Both the position numbers and the translations under genes were made by a program. A DNA stretch of 64,000 nucleotides from positions 62,001 to 126,000 of the forward strand of contig JAHQIY010000021.1 in NCBI GenBank assembly GCA_019054805.1. The letters are read 5' to 3'. Numbering within the stretch: position 1 is the stretch's first letter; the number at the start of each line of letters is the position of its first letter. Positions 18,745 through 28,250 of the stretch are shown one piece after another. Below the pieces are notes generated by a model that did no database searches, was not told where the DNA came from, and saw only the letters and a list, made by a program, of their open reading frames with translations. This stretch comes from Brachionus manjavacas. Its lineage: Eukaryota; Rotifera; Eurotatoria; Ploima; Brachionidae.

Positions 18745-19118
18745 GTTAGGGCTCCTTTTTTAATTTCGTAAATAAAGCCTATAACTAACAATACAAAAAA
18801 TATCATCATTGCGTAAAACCCTGCATTGCTTAATTTAGTAAAGGCAACTGCCCACGGATACATAAAAATTATTTCAATATCAAAAATTAAAAACAATATA
18901 GCTACCACATAAAACCTAACGTTTATTTGGCGGTTTGCCGTTTGAAAATTATTAAAGCCAGATTCGTATGGTCTTAATTTATTAAAGTAAGGTTTTTTAG
19001 GCGAAACCAAAAAAGATGCCCCTATTATAACCAGTGTTAAAATTACAGAAATAACTATAAACAATAAAATTGGTAAATATTGCATTGTATAAGTGCTATT
19101 AATTTGTGCAAAGTCCAT
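18735..19118 (-). CDS. nuoA: NADH-quinone oxidoreductase subunit A
   Basis: NuoA is a small three-helix membrane subunit near the quinone tunnel. The 127-residue protein has [12 protein letters not shown] and the acidic [14 protein letters not shown] segment conserved in the family. It is the first gene of a 14-gene nuo operon plus birA, with a well-formed promoter about 54 bp upstream of its ATG. Confidence 0.96.
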   Translation of the reverse strand: MDFAQINSTYTMQYLPILLFIVISVILTLVIIGASFLVSPKKPYFNKLRPYESGFNNFQTANRQINVRFYVVAILFLIFDIEIIFMYPWAVAFTKLSNAGFYAMMIFFVLLVIGFIYEIKKGALTWN

Positions 19119-19171
19119 AAAAAGCCTTATGTTTTTTTAGTAATAAAAATATTTTTATTTATAATTATTAA

Positions 19172-19200
19172 ATTATAACCGCTTTTATAAATAGTTTCAA
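19172..19200 (-). promoter_or_regulatory. predicted promoter of the nuo operon
   Basis: On the minus strand TTGAAA (19195-19200) and a perfect TATAAT (19172-19177) are 17 bp apart, upstream of nuoA. It is among the best promoter matches in the window, as expected for a 15-kb respiratory operon. Confidence 0.7.
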
Positions 19201-19234
19201 TGCTAAAATTATAAAAATATTTATTACATTAATA

Positions 19235-20446
19235 TTAATTGTAACTATCTAAGTAATTTAAAGGGTCTAGGGGTTTTATATCTTTTCTAATTTCAAAATG
19301 CACTTGCGGAGTAGAAACCCCACCGCTTTTACCTGCTTTGGCTATAATATCGTTTTGTTTAACAATATCGCCCTTTTTAACCAGTATAGAACCCAAGTTA
19401 GCATATGCAGTAATATAAGAATTTTGATGCTGAATTAAAATTAAATTACCAAACCCTTTAATACCAGAGCCCACATAGGTAACTATGCCGTCTAACGCTG
19501 CTTTAATAGGCGTGCCGTAGTTGGCGTATATATTTATGCCTTCGTTTACAATACCAGAAGATTGTGGGCCGTAAGATCTTAACAACCTACCAACCACAGG
19601 CCAAGCAAAGGTTTGCTCTTTTTCTGGGTGTTTAACTGTGTAGTTGCTTTTTACTTTTAAAATTGCATCTACGTATAAAGTATTGTTTTTTTCTAGTTCG
19701 TTTAATTCTATTAGCTCGGCTTTGCTCATATTATTTTTTTTGGCTATTAAATCTAACGTATCGCCAGAAACTACCCTGTAGTATTTGTATTTTGGTAATA
19801 GTTTAGAGTAATCTTGCAACTGCTTTGGTTTAGTTGCAGGTGCGGTTGGTTTAGCGTTAGTTGTACTTGTACTGCTGTTGTTATTGCTAAGCACTGCATT
19901 AGGGTTAACATTAGCAGTAACGGTATTAGTTTTTATAGATATTGTGGTGTTGGCTTTTAAATCTAAAGCTTTAACGCCGTTTAAATTTTCTATTTCAATA
20001 ACTGTAGTGTTGTATAATTTTGCTAAAGAAAACAGGGTATCGCCAGATTTTACTTTATGCTTAATAATTTTACTAGGCGGGTTAGTTGGTGTGTTGCTTG
20101 GTTTATCTGCTTTATTTACGCTAGATGAATTGGTGTTTTCATCTGTGTTTGGTGCGTTTTCTTCTGCATTATTTTCTTCGGCACTGTTTTCTTCTACCCA
20201 TTTAGTAGTGGTTTTGGTGGCGGTTTCTTTAATTAAAGCCTCAATACTATCTTGGTTATCTATTAACCATTTAGTAATGCCATCGTTTTCTACAACCACA
20301 TTAGTTTGCGAAACTGCCGTATCTGGCTGGCTACTACTAGCAGAAGCATTAGTAGCATTTGTAGGTTGCTGATTTGTATTTGTAGTGTTAGCATACAAGT
20401 TTGCAATAAAAAGCACAGTTAGTATGTAAGCGTAAATTTTAACCAT
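19235..20446 (-). CDS. NlpD/EnvC-like LysM + degenerate M23 domain protein
   Basis: This 403-residue envelope protein has an N-terminal signal peptide, a Thr/Asn/Glu-rich linker (about 21-125), two LysM peptidoglycan-binding domains (about 129-173 and 222-266, each with SGDTL) and a C-terminal M23 (LytM) domain (about 280-400). The M23 zinc ligands are altered: NEGIN at 301-305 replaces HxxxD, and QVH at 381-383 replaces HxH; His340 remains. It is therefore probably not a peptidase but an activator of cell-division amidases, as known for NlpD and EnvC. It lies downstream of serS, as in many alphaproteobacteria, but surE and pcm are absent between them. Confidence 0.85.
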   Translation of the reverse strand: MVKIYAYILTVLFIANLYANTTNTNQQPTNATNASASSSQPDTAVSQTNVVVENDGITKWLIDNQDSIEALIKETATKTTTKWVEENSAEENNAEENAPNTDENTNSSSVNKADKPSNTPTNPPSKIIKHKVKSGDTLFSLAKLYNTTVIEIENLNGVKALDLKANTTISIKTNTVTANVNPNAVLSNNNSSTSTTNAKPTAPATKPKQLQDYSKLLPKYKYYRVVSGDTLDLIAKKNNMSKAELIELNELEKNNTLYVDAILKVKSNYTVKHPEKEQTFAWPVVGRLLRSYGPQSSGIVNEGINIYANYGTPIKAALDGIVTYVGSGIKGFGNLILIQHQNSYITAYANLGSILVKKGDIVKQNDIIAKAGKSGGVSTPQVHFEIRKDIKPLDPLNYLDSYN

Positions 20447-20551
20447 TGTGTTTATAAACCAATTTATTTTAATAATATATAATATATATTAAATAATATT
20501 TATTAATATTTGCTAAATAATTAACGTATAAACACAACTTTAATTAAATTA

Positions 20552-21814
20552 TTATTTAATTACGGTTACCCCGCCCATATACGGCACTAAAACTTGCGGT
20601 ATAGTAACCGAACCATCTTGATTTTGATAATTTTCTAAAATAGCTATAATAGTACGCCCAACTGCTAAGCCAGAACCATTTAAAGTATGTGCAAAATTGC
20701 TAGAATTATTATGGGTAACTTTAGCTTGCATTCTACGCGCCTGAAAATCTGTACAGTTAGAGCAACTAGAGATTTCACGGTATTTGTTTTGCCCTGGTAG
20801 CCATACTTCAATATCGTAAGTTTTAGCAGAAGCAAAGCCTGTATCTGCAGAACACAACAACAATACTCGGTATGGTAATTTTAACAATTGTAAAACTTCT
20901 TCGGCACAACCTAGCATTCTTTCTAATTCGGCAAAAGATTCGTTAGGGTTAGTTATACTTACAAGCTCTACTTTATAAAACTGATGTTGCCTTAAAATAC
21001 CTTTGGTATCTTTACCAGCAGAACCTGCTTCGGATCTATAACACAAGCTTACGCCAGTTACACGTTGTGGTAATTGGCTTGGGGTAAAGGTTTGTTTGGC
21101 AAATAAATTGGTTAGGGTTACTTCGGTAGTAGAAATTAACCAATGATCTTGCGTGGTTTTAAAAAGGTCTTCGGTAAATTTTGGTAGTTGCCCTGTGTTC
21201 CATAGGGCTTGCTCTTTTACTAAAGTTGGTAACGAATATTCGGTATAGCCGTTTTTAGTGGTGTGTAAATCTAGCATAAAATTAATTAAGGCACGTTCTA
21301 GCTTAGCTATGTGGTGGCTTAAAATATTAAATCTACTGCCAGACATTTCGGCGGCTTTTTCAAAATTAATTTGCTGTAGATTTTCGCCAATTTCAAAGTG
21401 TTCTTTAGGGGTAAAATTAAATTGTTTAATTTCACCTACTTTTCTAATTTCTACGTTGTCGTCTTCGGTTTTACCATACGGCACACTATCATCTAAAACA
21501 TTTGGTATAAAAGAAAGCTCTAATTTTAGGCGGTCTTCTAGGCTTTTGGTTTTTTCTACTAGGTCGTCTTCTAGGCTTTTGGTTTTACTTACTTCTTGTA
21601 GTAAGTCGTCTGCATTTTCGCCTTTTGCTTTTTTTAAACCAATTTCTTTAGATAACTTATTACGTTGTGCCGATAACGTTTGCGATTGTGTTTGTAGTTC
21701 ACGTACTTGGGTATCTAACTGTATTATGTTATCTGCATTAATATCGCTATTGCGTTTGCTTAGTGCTTGTTTTAATAAATCTATATTTTTTTTATAAAAT
21801 TTAAAGTCTATCAT
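20552..21814 (-). CDS. serS: seryl-tRNA synthetase
   Basis: SerS charges tRNA-Ser. The 420-residue class II synthetase has the N-terminal long antiparallel coiled-coil arm (about 25-105, rich in Glu/Lys/Leu) that grips the tRNA, then the catalytic core with motif 2 near CYRSEAGSAGKDTKG and motif 3 in NGSGLAVGRTIIAILENYQ. It ends with a normal YMGG-containing tail. It lies 18 bp downstream of dnaB on the same strand. Confidence 0.96.
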   Translation of the reverse strand: MIDFKFYKKNIDLLKQALSKRNSDINADNIIQLDTQVRELQTQSQTLSAQRNKLSKEIGLKKAKGENADDLLQEVSKTKSLEDDLVEKTKSLEDRLKLELSFIPNVLDDSVPYGKTEDDNVEIRKVGEIKQFNFTPKEHFEIGENLQQINFEKAAEMSGSRFNILSHHIAKLERALINFMLDLHTTKNGYTEYSLPTLVKEQALWNTGQLPKFTEDLFKTTQDHWLISTTEVTLTNLFAKQTFTPSQLPQRVTGVSLCYRSEAGSAGKDTKGILRQHQFYKVELVSITNPNESFAELERMLGCAEEVLQLLKLPYRVLLLCSADTGFASAKTYDIEVWLPGQNKYREISSCSNCTDFQARRMQAKVTHNNSSNFAHTLNGSGLAVGRTIIAILENYQNQDGSVTIPQVLVPYMGGVTVIK

Positions 21815-21832
21815 TGGTTGGTTCTGTTTTAA

Positions 21833-23320
21833 TTAATTATTATTGGTATATGTTTTATCTAAATTATAAAAATAAGTACGGGCGGGGTCAAATGCTAAAT
21901 CTATATTGCCTATACTACCGTGCCTATTTTTGGCTATAACTAGTGTAGCTTTGTTTTTTACATTTTCTAATTCTACTTTCCATTTTTCGTAACGCTTGGT
22001 AAATTGCTCTTGCGATTCGTCTTTATTTGCCATTTTTGGTTCTTCACGCTCTTTGTAGTATTCTGCCCTAAATATAAAACTTACTACGTCGGCGTCTTGC
22101 TCTATACTACCAGATTCCCTTAAGTCTGAAAGCATTGGGGTTTTATCTTCTCTGCTTTCTACCGCCCTACTTAATTGCGATAACGCTAAAATAGGTACAT
22201 TAATTTCTTTAGCAATAGCTTTTAGGCCTCTGGTAATTAGCCCTACTTCTACGGCACGGTTATCGGTGGTTTTTTCGCTACCTATAAGCTGAATATAGTC
22301 TATTACTATAAAACCAATGTTGTTTTGGCGTTTTAACTTACGGCAACGGGTACGTATTTGGCTAATGGTTAACGCTGGGGTGTCGTCTATATAAATTGGA
22401 GTATTTTTAAAAGTTTGTATAGAATTACTTAACTCTAAAAACTGGTTATCGGTTAATTGCCCTTTACGTAATGAATCCGAAGAAATACCTGTATAAGTAG
22501 ATAGCATACGGCTAGCTATTTGTTCGGCAGACATTTCTAACGAAAAAATAACCACAGGTGCTCCTGGGTGCCCTTTGCTATGAATATACTTATTAGCTGC
22601 ATTAAAAGCTATATTGGTGGCAAGTGCGGTTTTACCCATAGCCGGACGCCCCGCTAAAATTATTAAATCCGACTTTTGCAAACCACCTAATTTTTTATTT
22701 AAATCTACAAGCCCTGTATCTACACCAGAAATTCCATCTTTATAACTGCGGGCGGTTTGTATAGCTTGTAAAGATTTTTGCAAGGCAGTATCAAAGGTTT
22801 GTACGCTGTTGTCTATTTTACCGTTTTCGCTTAAATTAAAAATTTCGGCTTCTATGTTGTCTATAATTTCTGTAAAGTTACTGTTAGACTTTAGCAAGCC
22901 CGAGATATTTTCTTGCAATATAAGTACTTGCCTTTTTAGGTATAAATCGTAAATTAGTCTGGCGTATTCTTTATAACTAACTGTGTTTATAACCGAATTT
23001 ACTAAAGATAGCACAAAATCAAAGTTAATTTCGCTATATTTAGGGTTATAACTGGCAAATTGCGTAATAGTAACCACATCTGCAACCTGAGACTTATCTA
23101 ACAAAGATTTTACAATTTCAAAGGTATACTGATGCTGTTGATAATAAAAATTATTGGCAGTTATAATATCGTTTATTTCTTCAAAAACATTATTATTTAC
23201 AATAAGTAACCCTAATAAAGACCTTTCGGCATCTATATTTACTAATTGTTGGTTGGTATTATCTAATAAAGGCGATAGTTGGTTTACTTCGCCTTTATTG
23301 GTTTTTGCAATTTTTGCCAT
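21833..23320 (-). CDS. dnaB: replicative DNA helicase DnaB
   Basis: DnaB is the hexameric 5'-3' replicative helicase. The 495-residue protein has an N-terminal helical domain that binds primase (about 25-130) and a RecA-like ATPase domain. Walker A is GRPAMGKT (224-231); Walker B is in FIVIDYIQL, with SLEMS and a later QLSRAVE segment. No intein is present. It lies about 80 bp from rplI on the same strand, the common alphaproteobacterial order. Confidence 0.97.
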   Translation of the reverse strand: MAKIAKTNKGEVNQLSPLLDNTNQQLVNIDAERSLLGLLIVNNNVFEEINDIITANNFYYQQHQYTFEIVKSLLDKSQVADVVTITQFASYNPKYSEINFDFVLSLVNSVINTVSYKEYARLIYDLYLKRQVLILQENISGLLKSNSNFTEIIDNIEAEIFNLSENGKIDNSVQTFDTALQKSLQAIQTARSYKDGISGVDTGLVDLNKKLGGLQKSDLIILAGRPAMGKTALATNIAFNAANKYIHSKGHPGAPVVIFSLEMSAEQIASRMLSTYTGISSDSLRKGQLTDNQFLELSNSIQTFKNTPIYIDDTPALTISQIRTRCRKLKRQNNIGFIVIDYIQLIGSEKTTDNRAVEVGLITRGLKAIAKEINVPILALSQLSRAVESREDKTPMLSDLRESGSIEQDADVVSFIFRAEYYKEREEPKMANKDESQEQFTKRYEKWKVELENVKNKATLVIAKNRHGSIGNIDLAFDPARTYFYNLDKTYTNNN

Positions 23321-23401
23321 TATTAACTTTGTTAATTAAAAACTTTATTAGTTAAAAGTTTAGTTAAATATTACTTATAGTGCAAACTATATGGTACAAA
23401 A

Positions 23402-23983
23402 TTAGCTAGCTACTTCTTCGGTAGTAACGTTTTCTGCTACTTCAACGGCTTCTGCTGTTGCTTGAGTTTCGGCTTGTGCCTTTTTTTGCTGAGCAGTTGG
23501 TTTTAAAAAGTTAACCATTTGTACTTTTGCATCTTCAATGCCTCTGGCTACGTTTACATAAACAGTAACGCTAACATCGGCATGTAATTGTAAAGTAACT
23601 ACGTATACGCCTAAGTTTTTAATTGCGTGTGGTAGTTCTACTTGTGTTTTATCTAAAGTAATTTTATGTTGTTCGTGCAATAAAGCTACAATATCTTTAG
23701 ACGTAACCGAACCATACAAATGCCCGCCTTCGCCCGCTGTTCTAACGGCAACAACTTCGGTGTTTGTAATTTTAGGAGCAATAGCCTCTGCTTCTTTTTT
23801 TAGTTCTAAGTTTTTAGCTTCAATTTCGTGCTTTTGAGTTTCAAAGTATTTTTTATTAGCAAGCGTTGCTTTTAATGCTAAGTTATTAGGTAAAAGAAAA
23901 TTACGTGCGTATCCGTCTTTTACTTTAACAATATCGCCTATTTGGCCTAACTTTTTACTTCTTTGTAATAAAATAATTTCCAT
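23402..23983 (-). CDS. rplI: 50S ribosomal protein L9
   Basis: L9 binds 23S rRNA and helps reading-frame fidelity. The 193-residue protein has the classic N-terminal rRNA-binding domain (LGQIGDIVKVKDGYARNFL, about 12-30), a long connecting helix, and the C-terminal domain around GGHLYGSVTSKDI. It carries an Ala/Glu/Gln-rich tail of about 35 residues, as in other alphaproteobacteria. Confidence 0.96.
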   Translation of the reverse strand: MEIILLQRSKKLGQIGDIVKVKDGYARNFLLPNNLALKATLANKKYFETQKHEIEAKNLELKKEAEAIAPKITNTEVVAVRTAGEGGHLYGSVTSKDIVALLHEQHKITLDKTQVELPHAIKNLGVYVVTLQLHADVSVTVYVNVARGIEDAKVQMVNFLKPTAQQKKAQAETQATAEAVEVAENVTTEEVAS

Positions 23984-24002
23984 AATTAACTATAAACCTT
24001 TA

Positions 24003-24914
24003 TTAACCAATCTTAATAATTGCAGTTTCTTTTAAAAATCCTAGTATGCATACTGCAAACAAAACATACCATATAAAAATAAACATAAACACTACAAATA
24101 CAAGCATACTTAAGTAAACTAAATATTTGTTATAAAGTGCGGTGTTAAATACATATTTGCTTACTACTGCAAAACCGCTATATACATAGGGTAATAACAA
24201 CATAAACATTATATTATACATAGTATAGTATAAATTATCATTATTATCAAGCATTCTGTGTATAAAAATTGTAAAAAGAGCAAATATTATCCAAAAGTAG
24301 TTATAAAACTTAGGAACAACCAAGCTAAAATGTATTTTTTTGCTTAGTTTAAAGTGGCTTCCTACAAAATTGCTTATATGCACTAAGCTAAAGGTTAACA
24401 CCACCGCACTAAACATTAAAATAAACGGCAATACTTTGCTTAAAATAGTAAAATCTACATCTACTGGGTTTTCTAACGATTGAGTGTTAAAAAACAGTGC
24501 TTTAAGTTCGCCTTCTAAAAACAAATAAAAATTACTGTAAGTAGAAATATACTTAACATACACAAAGCCTGTAACCGCACTGTAAAACAAACTTAACGTT
24601 ACTAATAAAGATACCCTATTGTTTATAGCATAAATAATTGCCCCAAGCACTACAAAGGCTATATCTATATACCACATGTTGCTTTGATTGTTAGAACTAA
24701 ACCAACCAAATTTAGCCGTTAACAAACTAGCTAAAATAGCACTTACCGCCGTAACTAATATACTATACCAACCCGCTAAATACGGTATAAACAAAACAAA
24801 ACCCATAACTAATAACAACGATGTTAATAATATTGCATCTATTTGCCCCATAATTAATGGAATCCAAAAAAACGCTAGCCCTATTAACACTTGTTTTAAA
24901 ATATTATTTTGCAT
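24003..24914 (-). CDS. DUF2232-type integral membrane protein
   Basis: This 303-residue protein has about eight membrane segments and no catalytic motif. Its place directly upstream of rplI-dnaB matches the DUF2232 (YybS-like) membrane protein that lies between rpsR and rplI in alphaproteobacteria. Function is unknown. The identification rests on position and topology more than on sequence. The expected rpsF-rpsR genes are not upstream; a divergent hydrolase gene is there instead. Confidence 0.65.
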   Translation of the reverse strand: MQNNILKQVLIGLAFFWIPLIMGQIDAILLTSLLLVMGFVLFIPYLAGWYSILVTAVSAILASLLTAKFGWFSSNNQSNMWYIDIAFVVLGAIIYAINNRVSLLVTLSLFYSAVTGFVYVKYISTYSNFYLFLEGELKALFFNTQSLENPVDVDFTILSKVLPFILMFSAVVLTFSLVHISNFVGSHFKLSKKIHFSLVVPKFYNYFWIIFALFTIFIHRMLDNNDNLYYTMYNIMFMLLLPYVYSGFAVVSKYVFNTALYNKYLVYLSMLVFVVFMFIFIWYVLFAVCILGFLKETAIIKIG

Positions 24915-24996
24915 ACTAGATATTACATTAAATTTATTATATAATTATAATAGTATTTTAATATATACATTTATAATTACAACAATTAAATTTAAT

Positions 24997-25731
24997 ATGG
25001 CCACAAACAACATAGTTTTTTTACCCGCTTTAATGTGTACTGCCAGTTTATATAAACATCAGTATAGTTTTTTTACTAAAAAAAATTACAATGTTTTTAG
25101 TTTTTATAATTTTGTTAATAGCAATTTAAGTGAAGTTGCCAGCAATATTGCTATGCAAATTAAAGCTATTAATAACAACCAACCTGTAATTTTAGCAGGA
25201 ACATCTATGGGCGGATATATTGCTTTGCAAATAGCTTTAGATTTTCCTAATTTAGTGCAAAATTTAATATTAATTAACACCACTATTTTTACCGATAACC
25301 CCACTAAAAAAGCCAACCGTATTAACACTATAAACAACGCAACTGCCCAAACAGATGCACAATTTAACAACAGCCTACATTTATTAAGCAATATACTGCC
25401 GGCGTATTTTTATAATTATAACCAGCACAATTATAATCTTATAAAAAATATGCATTTACAGTTAGGCAAAAGTGCGTTAGTTAATCAACAAACGGCTATT
25501 TTAAATCGCCCAGATTTTAGCCAACAGGTAAACAAGTTTAATTTTAAAACTTTAGTGGTTGCTTCGGCTAACGATACCATTATAAATTTAACCGAAAGCC
25601 AGCAAATGCATAACACCATACCCAACAGCACTTTGCAGGTTATTAATAAATGTGGCCACCTAAGCCCATTAGATAAACCAAACACTTTAAACAAAACCAT
25701 ATATAACTGGATTACAAACAACAATGCTTAA
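24997..25731 (+). CDS. alpha/beta hydrolase
   Basis: This 244-residue alpha/beta-hydrolase-fold protein has an N-terminal IVFLPALMC strand-turn, the nucleophile elbow GTSMGG (Ser70), a probable acid Asp193 (SANDT) and catalytic His221 (CGHLSPLDKP). The fold is that of esterases, lipases and haloperoxidase-like enzymes; the substrate is unknown. I chose ATG 24997 because the longer upstream frame would run into the divergent DUF2232 gene. No Shine-Dalgarno site is visible. Its end overlaps the next gene by 8 bp. Confidence 0.8.
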   Translation: MATNNIVFLPALMCTASLYKHQYSFFTKKNYNVFSFYNFVNSNLSEVASNIAMQIKAINNNQPVILAGTSMGGYIALQIALDFPNLVQNLILINTTIFTDNPTKKANRINTINNATAQTDAQFNNSLHLLSNILPAYFYNYNQHNYNLIKNMHLQLGKSALVNQQTAILNRPDFSQQVNKFNFKTLVVASANDTIINLTESQQMHNTIPNSTLQVINKCGHLSPLDKPNTLNKTIYNWITNNNA

Positions 25732-26218
25732 ACCCTTTAAAACCTTGTTAATAATATTTGTATTTTTATTAACCGCATGTACTAACAATGTAAGTATAAC
25801 CAATAAACAACAGCAATTACAAGCCTTGCAAAATACGGCTAATAGTTACTGTACGCTTAATAGTTTTATGGATGTATCTAAAAATTGGATAATGGCTAAG
25901 CTAACCTACAACAGTAGCAACATAGCCATAAGCAACATTAACCAACAACATTTGTTGCAAGTAGCCAATGCTTTTAATTTATGTGTTAAAAACGTATTGT
26001 TAGTGCATTACAACAGCAACTACAACACTGCTTATAATTATAATTCTGTGGTTATAGATTTTTTAGCTAAAAACAAAGTAAATGTTAATAAAATTAATAC
26101 AGTGTTTTGCAATGTAAGTTTTAATACTAACAACCAACCGTTAAACAATAGCAATACGGTTTTAGTGGTATTTATAAACAACCCACTAAGTGCAAATTAT
26201 ATGTATTGTAGTTTTTAA
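25724..26218 (+). CDS. hypothetical lipoprotein
   Basis: This 164-residue protein has a lipoprotein signal peptide with lipobox LLTAC (Cys19), so it should be anchored in the envelope. The mature part is Asn-rich with three further cysteines in the body. I recognise no family. It overlaps the hydrolase gene by 8 bp and is likely co-transcribed. It converges on cdsA with 10 bp between stops and no visible terminator. Confidence 0.7.
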   Translation: MLKPFKTLLIIFVFLLTACTNNVSITNKQQQLQALQNTANSYCTLNSFMDVSKNWIMAKLTYNSSNIAISNINQQHLLQVANAFNLCVKNVLLVHYNSNYNTAYNYNSVVIDFLAKNKVNVNKINTVFCNVSFNTNNQPLNNSNTVLVVFINNPLSANYMYCSF

Positions 26219-26228
26219 ATATAGTTTA

Positions 26229-27101
26229 TTAAAACGGTAAAAACAAAGGACTTTTTTGTATAAAAAAACCAATAACCGCAACTAAAGTTGCTACTAGTAC
26301 TAGGGCGTCTATGCGGTCTAGTATACCGCCGTGCCCTGGAATTAGGTTAGAAGTATCTTTAACATTAACGTAACGCTTAAATGCAGATTCTATCATATCG
26401 CCTGCGTGCCCTACTACTGCTATAGCAAAGCCTATGGCAATAACCACAACTTCGTTAGTAGAGTTAAGCCAAACCGCAAAACCATAAGAAACTAACATAC
26501 TAGCCAATGCTCCGCCAAAAAAACCAGACCAAGTTTTTTTAGGGCTAATAGATGGCAATATTTTTTTACCACCAATTAAAGAACCCGCAAAGTAGGCTCC
26601 GGTATCGCACGCAGCAACGCTTAAAAACACCCATAGCACTGTAAATTGGTAATTATCTAAATTACTAATATATGCTAAAGATGCAAAACCAACCGCTAAG
26701 TACATAACCCCTAACGTAAACCATTTAGGGCGGTTTAAATACTTAGGCACTACACTGCCTTTGTAGCCGTTGTGCCTTATTTTTGCTACCATATAAGTTG
26801 CGTAGCTACCTATTGCAAATATAACTAGGCCGTATAATAGTTGGTTCATAATAACGCTGGTAATTACCAAAGCAATAAAGGTAGAAGCCACCATGCTATC
26901 TATACCAAAAGAATATTTACCGCAAACATCGTTCCATTCGTAACTAGCAAGCAATAAACCAACAAATAATAAAATAAAGTAAAAAAATCCGCCAGCATTA
27001 ATTGCCAACATTACCGGTGGCAACATTATTAAAGCAGAAATTATACGTAAAGTTAAATTGCTTTTTGGTTTTTTTTGTACACTTTGCGTTGTAGATTGCA
27101 T
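26229..27101 (-). CDS. cdsA: phosphatidate cytidylyltransferase
   Basis: CdsA makes CDP-diacylglycerol from phosphatidic acid and CTP, the precursor of all phospholipids. The 290-residue protein has about seven membrane helices and the family signature near the C-terminus: SPKKTWSGFFGG, then GHAGDMIESAFKRY and KDTSNLIPGHGGILDRID. It is in the usual cluster with uppS, frr and pyrH, but one unknown gene is inserted before it, and dxr, commonly next, is not present. Confidence 0.95.
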   Translation of the reverse strand: MQSTTQSVQKKPKSNLTLRIISALIMLPPVMLAINAGGFFYFILLFVGLLLASYEWNDVCGKYSFGIDSMVASTFIALVITSVIMNQLLYGLVIFAIGSYATYMVAKIRHNGYKGSVVPKYLNRPKWFTLGVMYLAVGFASLAYISNLDNYQFTVLWVFLSVAACDTGAYFAGSLIGGKKILPSISPKKTWSGFFGGALASMLVSYGFAVWLNSTNEVVVIAIGFAIAVVGHAGDMIESAFKRYVNVKDTSNLIPGHGGILDRIDALVLVATLVAVIGFFIQKSPLFLPF

Positions 27102-27105
27102 GCTA

Positions 27106-27561
27106 TTATAACCTTATAAAATTAATTTTATGCTTAAATTTTAGTTTAACGCCTATTTTTGTTGCCTCTTTGCCTTGTTCTTCTTCGGTTTGGGGTAAAA
27201 TATCTGGGTTGGCGTTATCTAAATTATTTTGGTAATTGCTATCGGCTTCTTCTGGGGTGGCAATAATGTTATTTTTGTTACTAATGTAGTTAAATAAAAA
27301 AATTGCGGTGGCAGAATTTTCTATATAATTATTGCATAAAATAAATAGTTCGTTAGCCGATGTAACACTGTTAACATAATGCGGAATAATAATTTGGCTA
27401 CAGGCAAACTCACGTGCAGTAATGTTTTTATAAGGCGTAACTACTTGTTGTTTAATAAAGTCTTCTACCGATGTTTCTGCATTAATTACGCCTAGTAACC
27501 CAAGGCTTAAAAACATGCAGGCTACAATATGTTTTATTTTTTTTGTTTTGTTATTTACCAT
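27106..27561 (-). CDS. hypothetical secreted protein inserted between uppS and cdsA
   Basis: This 151-residue protein has an N-terminal basic/hydrophobic signal peptide (cleavage probably after GVINA, about residue 28). The mature part has two Cys in the first half (FACSQ and ILCNN), an acidic Asn/Glu segment (about 100-132) and a basic, hydrophobic C-terminus. I do not recognise a family. It overlaps uppS by 11 bp and precedes cdsA by 4 bp, so it is translated within this essential envelope operon. An envelope role is inferred only from context. Confidence 0.65.
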   Translation of the reverse strand: MVNNKTKKIKHIVACMFLSLGLLGVINAETSVEDFIKQQVVTPYKNITAREFACSQIIIPHYVNSVTSANELFILCNNYIENSATAIFLFNYISNKNNIIATPEEADSNYQNNLDNANPDILPQTEEEQGKEATKIGVKLKFKHKINFIRL

Positions 27562-28228
27562 AATTTCTTTGTATATTTTTAAAGTTATTAAATATGTTTT
27601 GTAGGTCTTGCAGTGTAAAATCTGGCCACAGTTTGTCTATAAAAAAGATTTCGCTATAAGCACTTTGCCACAATAAAAAATTGCTTAAACGGTTATGCCC
27701 GCCGGTTCTAATTATTAAATCTAGGTTAGGCAGGTTGCTGGTGTATAAATTATTGCTAATGTTGCTTGGGGTAATGGGTAAGTTTAAATTTATTAAAGTA
27801 TTAACCGCATCTACCACTTCTTCTTTTGCCGAATAATTTAAAGCCATACAAACCGTTAACTTGGTAAAATTGCAAGTTTTATTTTGTAGTTCTTCTATTT
27901 TATTAGCAACTTCTACGCCAAACTCTTTATAATTACCTATGCAAATAAACTTAACTTCTTCGGTTATAAACTTACTTACTTTATTGGTTAAAAAATTAAC
28001 TAACAAAGTTTTTAATGTGCTTATTTCGCTAGCTTCTCGTTGCCAATTTTCTTTAGAAAAAGCGTAAAATGTAACACACTTTACGTTGTAAGTAGGCAAT
28101 ACAGAAATAATTTCTTCTAGCTTATTTGCCCCAAAATTATAGGCTTGTAGCTGGCTTACACTATTTTGTTTGCCCCATCTTCTATTGCCATCCATAATAA
28201 AGGCAACATGGTTTATAGAATTTAGCAC
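27551..28228 (-). CDS. uppS: isoprenyl transferase (undecaprenyl diphosphate synthase)
   Basis: UppS makes the C55 lipid carrier used for peptidoglycan and LPS assembly. The 225-residue protein carries the catalytic Asp13 in FIMDGNRRWG, FYAFSKENWQR, and the C-terminal LIIRTGGHNRLSNFLLWQ with the following YSEIFF/WPDF pattern. The canonical RTGG-E is RTGGH here, a small deviation. The start is GTG at 28228. It is 22 bp downstream of frr. Confidence 0.93.
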   Translation of the reverse strand: MLNSINHVAFIMDGNRRWGKQNSVSQLQAYNFGANKLEEIISVLPTYNVKCVTFYAFSKENWQREASEISTLKTLLVNFLTNKVSKFITEEVKFICIGNYKEFGVEVANKIEELQNKTCNFTKLTVCMALNYSAKEEVVDAVNTLINLNLPITPSNISNNLYTSNLPNLDLIIRTGGHNRLSNFLLWQSAYSEIFFIDKLWPDFTLQDLQNIFNNFKNIQRNYGK

Positions 28229-28250
28229 TGTATTCTCGTATAAATTAAAA

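Noticed and set aside
19878-20372. 164-codon plus-strand ORF
   Set aside because: Antisense shadow of the low-complexity linker and LysM region of the NlpD-like gene, which has clear domains.
21258-21797. 179-codon plus-strand ORF
   Set aside because: Antisense shadow of serS, a full-length conserved gene.
24688-24996. Upstream extension of the alpha/beta hydrolase frame
   Set aside because: Overlaps the divergent DUF2232 gene and adds sequence with no family similarity; ATG 24997 gives a normal hydrolase N-terminus.
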